Both the position numbers and the translations under genes were made by a program. A stretch of DNA of 64,000 nucleotides from Rhipicephalus microplus (Eukaryota; Arthropoda; Arachnida; Ixodida; Ixodidae): assembly GCF_043290135.1 (NCBI RefSeq), contig NC_134701.1, forward strand, positions 64,301,502-64,365,501, read 5' to 3'. Shown piece after piece: positions 56,571 to 64,000 of this stretch (its first letter is position 1; every line of letters begins with the position of its first letter). The notes under the pieces were generated by a model, which worked only from the letters and a program-made list of their open reading frames with translations, was not told the origin of the DNA and did no database searches.

Positions 56571-56667
56571 TGACTGTACAGACGGCATTGCATGTGGCTT
56601 TCTGTATTGCATTGCATATGGTAGACGGCATTGCATATGGCCATGTGCAATGCCGTCTGTACAGTCA
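56571..56667. repeat. Stem-loop, 27-bp arms, in the intron just before the kinase exon
   Basis: Arm 56571-56597 (TGACTGTACAGACGGCATTG...) pairs with 56641-56667 with 2 mismatches; loop 43 bases, itself containing two more ATTGCATATGG copies. A further ATTGCATATGGCC follows at about 56668. It could be a foldback element or a precursor-like hairpin; sequence alone does not decide. Confidence 0.7.
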
Positions 56668-56913
56668 TTGCATATGGCCGCCAGTTCTAAGCAGCAGCTT
56701 GCAATGTCAGTGTTACCTGCTGCCCATTATCTGGAAAACCGTGACTATGTATTACTTTTGTTGGGCACAAGTTCATGTAAGCAAAAGCTTGATCATTAAC
56801 ACCTTGTCTGCTGAATTCCTCATTGTTAGATAGTAATGTAAGCACAAGATTCTCATGTAACATCAAGATAGCAATTTGGAAGCTTGTGTTGTGCAGCCTA
56901 TTGTGATGGGTGA

Positions 56914-58379
<1,466 letters not shown>

Positions 58380-58895
58380 GTAAATGTGCCCACCGACCTT
58401 GAAGGGGGCGAGCTCCTTGCCGAGAAGGCTGACCGGCGCGAGTTTGTCGACTTGCTGAAGCGTATGCTGACACTGGACCAGGAGCGCCGCGTTGCCCCCG
58501 GTGAGGCCCTCAACCACAGCTTCGTCAGCCTGAGCCACTTGGTGGACTATGCGCACTGCGCCAACGTGCGGTCCTCCGTCCAGACCATGGAGGCCTGTCG
58601 CCGGCCCGGCACGTCGTCTGCAGCTACCGCCCACTTTGCTCGTGGCCCCTCACCGAGCACGGCCATCTACGCGACCCAGGGCCGAGCTGCCGCTGCGGCT
58701 GCAGCTCCAGGTAGCCTGTGCGTGTCTTCGATCCTCTGTCCTCCTGGCGGAGCGTACAGCGTGGCTTCACCGGCCAAGCATGTGGTAGTCGCAGCCGCCG
58801 CAGCTGCCGCTGCGGCACAGCAGGCGCCTGCCGCTGCCACCCTTCAGCTGCAGCAGTACGTGCCTGTGTCGGTCGTGGAACAGAATGGACGCCAG
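58380..58895 (+). CDS. Hipk: Hipk coding exon 5 (end of kinase C-lobe and start of C-terminal region)
   Basis: Acceptor TTGTCCGCAG, donor GTGAGT; 172 codons, phase 0 at both ends. It opens V-N-V-P-T-D-L-E-G-G-E-L-L, completes the kinase (D-R-R-E-F-V-D-L-L-K-R-M-L, then L-N-H-S-F-V) and continues through the conserved V-R-S-S-V-Q-T-M-E-A-C-R-R into a low-complexity region with two alanine runs (7 and 9 residues) and glutamines, ending Y-V-P-V-S-V-V-E-Q-N-G-R-Q, a HIPK-conserved stretch. The alanine runs are not typical of vertebrate HIPKs and are encoded by mixed GCN codons, so they are probably not a simple triplet expansion. Confidence 0.96.
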
Positions 58896-60034
58896 GTGAG
58901 TTCTAGTGGGGAACCCCTTTTTTCTCCTATTGAAATAGAATGAAATAGCAAAGTCGTTCACCTATAGCCAATGGCAGTGTTGTATTTTAGCTTGGTTATG
59001 TAAGAATAGCGCAAGGTAAATCTGAAATTTTAGATTGTGGCTCTCGTGTTTGAGTTAGGTGTTTGGTAGTGGACCTCCCCTGTCAGCGTTCGTGTGTCCA
59101 GCTGTATTCCCAAGAGATAAAGGGGAGATGAAAGTTGAAAAAAGTTCATTTTGTGTTTTGTCTTGTTTTTCATTCCTCCAGGCTTTCTCCTTAATATAAC
59201 AAAAGATCAAAGCTGGGAATCAAGAAGTAGTTATCAAGAAACACAATTAAAGCACTCTCGGTAGCTCAAAAAAGTGCGAAATTACCCGATTCTCGCGTTT
59301 GTGGCACTTCAATCTGTGGCATCGTCAATTGTTGATATTTCGTAGGCATGTAGGCCTAAACCTCTTCTTCTAGAGCCCACTTCAGCAGCCCCAAATTCTC
59401 GTTGAAAATACAAAAAAAAGTGTTTCCTCACTGCATTTTAACGGGGCAAGTAGGCCTTTGAAGTCAGGTGGTATGATCGGAGCCCTGCCATTGGTCGCAA
59501 GTGTTCCGCCGCAAGGTCAAACACCAGCGCTCTTTCTGCTTTTGCCGAGACATCAACGAACCCAACCTGTCTTTTTTCTGCACCATAGATGCCAGCGAGA
59601 AACGAGACATTCATTCATGGAAGTTCATTATGATGTGTTAGTAAAAGGGAAGGCGCCAAAACGCACGCTGTGAGCTCTGGCGACGGGAGGTTCGTCTGCT
59701 GCTAAGCCTAGTCGCGACAGCGTTGATGCACTTGATTTGAATTGTTCGATCTTCATTCTTAGCGTTTATGACTTCATCAGTGCTTCAGACCAAAAAATAA
59801 AGATGTTCGATAATTATAACAAGCGTCAGTTTTATTTGCGAGACCGGTGCGATGCAGAACCTTGTTAGTGGCGCAGTATGCCCCAGCTGCGGGCGATGCG
59901 AGCTTTTCATTTGAGTATCGGCAAGTAGACGATAAGCACTGGCATAATTTGCAAAACTTTATTGCTGAAATGACGCATGTGCTGCAACTGTTGTTTCATC
60001 CACGTGCACGTCAAGCCGCGTGTATCTGTCGTGC

Positions 60035-60215
60035 ATTGGAAGCGAGGAGACGTCTGCCAGCGGCAGTGTACGGGACTGCTTCGGCGTTCACGTGAAGTCT
60101 GTAGTTGCAGCATGTGCAATTGCCGTTGGGCACGAGCAGCTTATGCGGTTTTCGTGCAATTCTTGGTGCTCTAAAACCTATGCACCACAAGACTTTCACT
60201 GCTATTGGCAAAAAA
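60035..60215 (+). pseudogene. Transposase fragment of copy C
   Basis: R-D-C-F-G-V-H-V-K-S-V-V-A-A-C-A-I-A-V-G-H-E-Q-L corresponds to R-D-S-F-A-V-N-V-K-A-V-L of copy A; after a one-base frame change, A-I-L-G-A-L-K-P-M-H-H-K-T-F-T-A-I-G-K-K follows, matching the segment before the catalytic core. The core itself is deleted. Confidence 0.85.
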
Positions 60216-60440
60216 AGTACCTGCCGCCGCTGAAAACCTCGCACGAGCCAGAGAGCAATCGCCCATCGCCGCAGTGCCGCAAAAAAAGTCGGCTAGAAGA
60301 AGGAAGCTCACAGAGACTGCCAGGGTCCAATATGTGCTGCTGAGTCTTTCTGAAACTGTGAACTTTTTCTAAATAGCCTTGCTGACATTCACTCAGTTCT
60401 CTGTTTTTCATTTTGCTGCATTTTAGAGTTTGTGCACTAA

Positions 60441-60682
60441 TCGTTGATTGATTGGTAGAAATGGGCAGGTTAACATCCCAAAACCACCATATGATTATGA
60501 GAGACGCCGTAGTAGAGGGCTCCGGAAATTTCGACCACCTGAGGTTCTTTAACCTGCATTCAAATGTGAGCAGACGGGCCTGCAGCATTTTCGCCTCCAT
60601 AGAAAATGCAGCCGCTGCAGCCAGGATTCAATCCCATGACCTACAGGTCAGCAGCAGAGCCACTAGACCACCGCGGCGGGGC
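60441..60682 (-). mobile_element. Ruka-type SINE inside copy C
   Basis: Minus-strand copy from GCCCCGCCGCGGTGGTCTAG to a tail read as TTGATTGATTGG on the plus strand. TGCACTAA flanks both sides (60433-60440, 60683-60690), so the SINE inserted after copy C was in place. Confidence 0.93.
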
Positions 60683-61153
60683 TGCACTAAGCTTTGTCCG
60701 TTTTATATAAAAAGATTGTAATGAAACTTGGCATGCTTAATGTTTAACATCTTCTGAACATAAGCATATTCACCTAGATAATTTGAAAAGCTTGTTCCTT
60801 GAACTCGGTAAAACTAAAACTCGGCTTTAGAATCTTTCTCTAAGCTAGCACACATATGTTTGTCACCCAATGTTTCTTTTCTTTATTGAATTCCTCAATT
60901 CATTAGGAGTAACATTTGCTATGTCATAGTGTTTTCTTATGCTAATTATTGTTGACTAAGCTTGCGCAAAAATGCATTGTTTTTACAATTGTGTGGTCTG
61001 CAAAAAATCAACCAAATGAGCTATAAAAAATAAAGTATAAGCAGATTTGAAAAAAGGAGCTCACTCTTTATTTGGTGAAAGTTTCATTAAGCTGTCTCAA
61101 ATACCTGAAGAAGTTTTCCGAGGAGCATCTCCCCTTAATAAAAAAATCCCCTG

Positions 61154-61300
61154 TGTGAAGAGGTTTAATAGCCGTTAAAGACAGCGACGAGACAGCGTGA
61201 AGAACCGTCCAGCGATCGGCACAGCAACCAACCGAAGCACGAGTTGAGAGAGCCGGGCGTTGGCGATGCTGCTTGCTGTAGGCCAATCTTCTTCTTCACA
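61154..61300 (-). repeat. 3' LTR of the deleted gypsy element
   Basis: 147 bp, TGTGAAGAGGTTTAATAGCC to TTCTTCACA; differs from the partner LTR by a 3-base TTC repeat unit and a number of substitutions (roughly 10). Confidence 0.95.
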
Positions 61301-61335
61301 ATCGCCCCGGCTGAAAAAGGAGCCATCCTAGCGAC

Positions 61336-63187
61336 CTAAGAAGTTTCAGGGAGAGGCTCATGATACGGTTTTAGGCGGGAATCATGGACGATGTCACGTG
61401 CACGCCGGCGCATGTCATCCGATCGGGAAACTGGCTCAATTAGGTAATTAACCGGAGAGGTTTTCTCTAAAACGGTATAAGGCCCCTCGTACCGGGGGAC
61501 AAGTTTTGATGAGAGTCCGGGAGTTTGGTATGGGATGGCAAGCCACACGAGAGACCCTGGGGCATAGCTGGGATCCGGAAGAGAGGTGCAACGGTTTTCT
61601 TTCTGGCGTTGTTGCTCGTCCGAGGTGGGGCGAGCTGGCGGCACTCTTCGGCTTGTCGAGCAGCATCGGAGATAGGTGGACATTCGGAAGCATCAGAACG
61701 GTAGGGCAGTAGAGTATCAATTGTATGGGAAGGGTCACGTCCATAAGAAGAAAGAAAGGTGAAAATCCAGTGGTTGTTTGTATTGCAGTATTATATGCGA
61801 ATGTGACGTATGGGAGAACACGGTCCCAGTTGCTATGATCAGATGCCACGTACATTGAGAGCATATCTCCCAGCGTGCGGTTAAACCGTTCCGTTAGCCC
61901 ATTAGTCTGCGGGTGGTATGCTGTCGTTTTCCGATGAATGACGTGGCATTCCGACAGCAGAGTTTCGACGACCTCGGAGAGGAAAGCGCGGCCTCTGTCA
62001 CTAAGGAGCTCTCGAGGTGTGCCATGTTGAAGAATAAGACGACGTAAAATGAAAGAGGCGACATCCTGAGCGGTAGCGCTCGGCAAAGCGGCTGTTTAGG
62101 CGTAGCGTGTTCGGCGTAGCGTGTTAGAAGGTCGACCGCCACTATAATCCACCGATTTCTATCTGGTGTCAATGGAAGGGGGCTGTAGAGGTCAACGCCA
62201 ACGCAATCAAATGGCTTGGCAGGGCACGGAAGTGGCTGCGATTCGCCAGTCACACGTAGCGGTGTTGATTTGCGTCGCTGGCAGTCAGGACAGCACTGCA
62301 CAAATTTGCGTACAAAATTGTACATGCCGCGCCAGTAATAGCGATGGCGAAGGCGTTCATATGTTTTGAACACCCCGGCGTGGCCACATTGTGGATCTTC
62401 GTGAAGAGAGGCGCATACCTGCGATCGTAAAGTGCGTGGAATGACCAGTAGCCACCGGCGGCCATCAGGAGGGTAGTTGCGTCGATGAAGTAGTTGATCG
62501 CGGATGGCAAAATGGAAAGCTTGACGTCGAAGAGATCGAGATACCGGAAGGTTGGGCATACCGGACAGATATTCGAGAAGGGATGTGATCCACGGGTCAC
62601 GACGTTGTTCGGTGGCAATTGAGTCAAGATTTAACGATGAGAAGGTCTGGGGGCACGTGTTTCCGCACGTCGGATTTGGTGGCAAAAACGAGCGGGACAG
62701 GGCGTCAGCGTCAGAGTGTTTGCGTCCGCAGTGGTATACCACGCGAATGTCGTACTCCCGGATGCGGAGTGCCCATCGCGCAAGGCGGCCAGAAGGGTCT
62801 TTCAGCGTGGAGAGCCAGCAAAGCGCGTGGTGATCAGTTACTAGATCGAAAGGGCGGCCGTATAAGTACGGCCAGAACTTTCCAAGCGCCCACACCAGAG
62901 CCAAACTCTTTTTCTGTCACGCTGTAATTAGTTTCGGCTTTCGTCAGAGTGCGGCTAGCGTAGGCTACCACGTATTCTGAATAGTCGGGCTTTCGTTGAG
63001 TGAGGACAGCGCCTGGCCCGACGCCGCTGGCGTTGGTGTGCACTTCGGTAGGAGCCGTCAGGTCAAAGTGGCAAAGAATAGGTGGGAAGGTGAGCAGACG
63101 GCGCAGAGTAGTGAAGGCAACGTCGCATGCAGGGGACCAGGAGGAGAGGTTCACGTCACCACGAAGAAGCTGGGTTAATGGTGACAT
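61336..63187 (-). pseudogene. RT end, RNase H and integrase of the deleted gypsy element
   Basis: Frames in order: 62834-63187 (end of [13 protein letters not shown] at the RNase H start, with Asn in place of the usual Asp), 61894-62904 ([32 protein letters not shown] zinc site, V-G-V-D-L with the first integrase Asp), 61448-62086 (L-L-S-D-R-G with the second Asp, N-G-L-T-E-R-F-N with the Glu) and 61336-61683 (C-terminal G-S-L-V-W-L...R-Y-E-G-P-Y-T-V-L). A 14-bp tandem duplication (GGCGTAGCGTGTT at 62099 and 62113) explains the break between core parts. Confidence 0.93.
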
Positions 63188-63207
63188 TATGGATGCAAAA
63201 TTGCGAA

Positions 63208-63223
63208 CCCAGCACCTCCACCA
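63208..63223 (-). promoter_or_regulatory. Primer binding site of the deleted gypsy element
   Basis: The minus strand reads TGGTGGAGGTGCTGGG two bases after the 5' LTR, complementary to a tRNA 3' end of the form ..CCCAGCACCTCCACCA. Which tRNA it is cannot be told from the window. Confidence 0.8.
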
Positions 63224-63225
63224 AA

Positions 63226-63369
63226 TGTGAAGAGGTTTAATAGCCGTTAAAGACAGCGACGAGACAGCGTGAAGAACCGTCCAGCAACCGGCACAGCAAC
63301 GAACCGAAGCACGAGCCGAGAGAGCCGGGCGTTTACGATTCTGCTTGCTGTAGGCCCATCTTCTTCACA
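63226..63369 (-). repeat. 5' LTR of the deleted gypsy element
   Basis: 144 bp with the same TGTGAAGA...TCTTCACA inverted ends as the copy at 61154-61300. Confidence 0.95.
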
Positions 63370-63373
63370 CCTG

Positions 63374-63732
63374 TGTTGCATGTTTTATGCCAGTGAGCCC
63401 ACTACCCCTCATCTAGTTCACTCTGCCGCAGCACACTCAGCCAGAAGAGTGAGGACATAAGCAGGCGAGCGTTCTTGTACAGGAAAGGGGAGGAGGAATG
63501 GTAAGGCAGTGGCCACTGGAGAAAGGGCACTTGACACCTCTCCTGTGTATACTATGTATAGAGAAAAGGCGTAAAATGTGACTAGATTTCTGAAGAAATT
63601 TTAGAAGCATTAAAGAATTGAAGGCATGTGGAATCTTGTGTCACTATTGCTGAACTATTGCTGCTAGCAAATGTGTTTGCGATTGTTTTAGTACCATGAC
63701 TTGAGTTTTTGAAACCTCTGTGGTGGCACCAG
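63374..63732. other. End of Hipk intron
   Basis: Non-coding; the last bases form the acceptor CTGTGGTGGCACCAG. Confidence 0.8.
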
Positions 63733-64000
63733 GTGCTGCTGACCAACCCTGTGCAGCCGGCTTGGAGTAGCAACCGACAGATGCTGGTGCCGGCAACGTG
63801 GCAGCCCGCGCCTCGTGGCGCTCCCGCTGCCGTTCTCTCAGAGGACGCCTGGAGCCGTTCCCTGATGCTGGAGCGTACCGCACTTCTGCCTGCCGAGCGC
63901 GCCGCTGCTGCAGTCATTCCACTAACTGGCGGACCCGCCTGGGGCCACGTGGTGGCTGCTACGGCGGCTGCCCGCCACCAGCCAGCGGCCACTGCCGGAC
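63733..64000 (+). CDS. Hipk: Hipk coding exon 6 (C-terminal region, cut by right edge)
   Basis: Opens in phase 0 with V-L-L-T-N-P-V-Q-P-A-W-S-S-N-R-Q-M-L-V-P-A-T-W-Q, which continues the preceding exon's E-Q-N-G-R-Q as in animal HIPKs (L-L-T-N and S-N-R-Q are conserved). The frame is open for 89 codons to the window edge and becomes alanine-rich (A-A-A-A, A-A-T-A-A-A). In vertebrate HIPKs this part precedes the homeoprotein-interaction and PEST regions. Confidence 0.92.
   Translation, partial: MLLTNPVQPAWSSNRQMLVPATWQPAPRGAPAAVLSEDAWSRSLMLERTALLPAERAAAAVIPLTGGPAWGHVVAATAAARHQPAATAG

Larger units (their letters stand above)
59122..61134 (+). mobile_element. Mutator-like TIR element, copy C, deleted and carrying a SINE
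   Basis: Left end GGGGAGATGAAAGTTGAAAA, preceded by TAAA; right end, reversed, GGGGAGATGCTCCTCGGAAA, followed by TTAA (61135-61138). The right end matches the right end of copy A over about 25 bp. Only a small part of the transposase remains. A Ruka-type SINE has inserted at 60441-60682. Located in the Hipk intron before the last visible exon; the gypsy element starts 16 bp after the TTAA. Confidence 0.8.
61150..63373 (-). mobile_element. Internally deleted Ty3/gypsy element with both LTRs and target-site duplication
   Basis: LTRs at 61154-61300 and 63226-63369; CCTG on both outer sides (61150-61153, 63370-63373). On the minus strand, after the right-hand (5') LTR and a primer site (63208-63223), the sequence jumps straight into the end of RT; gag, protease and most of RT are missing. 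RNase H, integrase and the 3' end remain, with frame breaks. The element lies in the Hipk intron, opposite to the gene. Confidence 0.95.

Overview
The window reads as nuclear DNA of a hard tick (Ixodidae, Rhipicephalus-like). The evidence is intron-containing coding sequence with GT..AG boundaries, at least six copies of a tRNA-derived SINE matching the tick Ruka family, and a dense, nested load of arthropod transposons. There are no bacterial operons, CRISPR arrays or rRNA genes.

The one clear host gene is a homeodomain-interacting protein kinase (Hipk) on the + strand. Six coding exons are visible: 32684-32766, 35528-35816, 43098-43325, 56968-57645, 58380-58895 and 63733 to the window edge. 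They encode an N-terminal segment, the whole DYRK/HIPK-type kinase domain and the start of the long C-terminal region. The 5' UTR and promoter are not certain; a CpG-rich block at about 8560-11650 is the best promoter candidate. The last exon runs off the right edge. A second possible gene is a 181-codon intronless ORF on the - strand (7554-8099) of unknown function.

Layout. 1-4580: a - strand Ty3/gypsy element cut by the left edge. 4581-7553: unique sequence with a foldback element. 7554-11650: the unknown ORF and the CpG-rich block. 11650-20580: sparse sequence with an exact 239-bp tandem duplication and several SINEs. 20580-22600: a 5'-truncated non-LTR retrotransposon (-). 22701-23970: a Penelope-like element with RT and GIY-YIG remnants (+). 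24604-30015: a decayed Ty3/gypsy element (+) carrying a snapback inverted duplication. 32684-64000: the Hipk locus. Its introns hold three copies of a TIR element with a Mutator-like transposase (37469-40446, 52510-55517, 59122-61134), a pogo/Tigger element with a nested LTR element (43423-47824), MITEs, a hAT-like non-autonomous element (55739-56517), SINEs, and an internally deleted gypsy element with both LTRs (61154-63369).

The most interesting system is the Mutator-like family. Two copies keep nearly full transposase reading frames, one of them interrupted by a single in-frame stop. The elements sit at TTAA-like sites, and a related repeat in the same window looks like an unoccupied version of one target, which argues for a 4-bp TTAA duplication rather than the 8-11 bp usual for MULEs.
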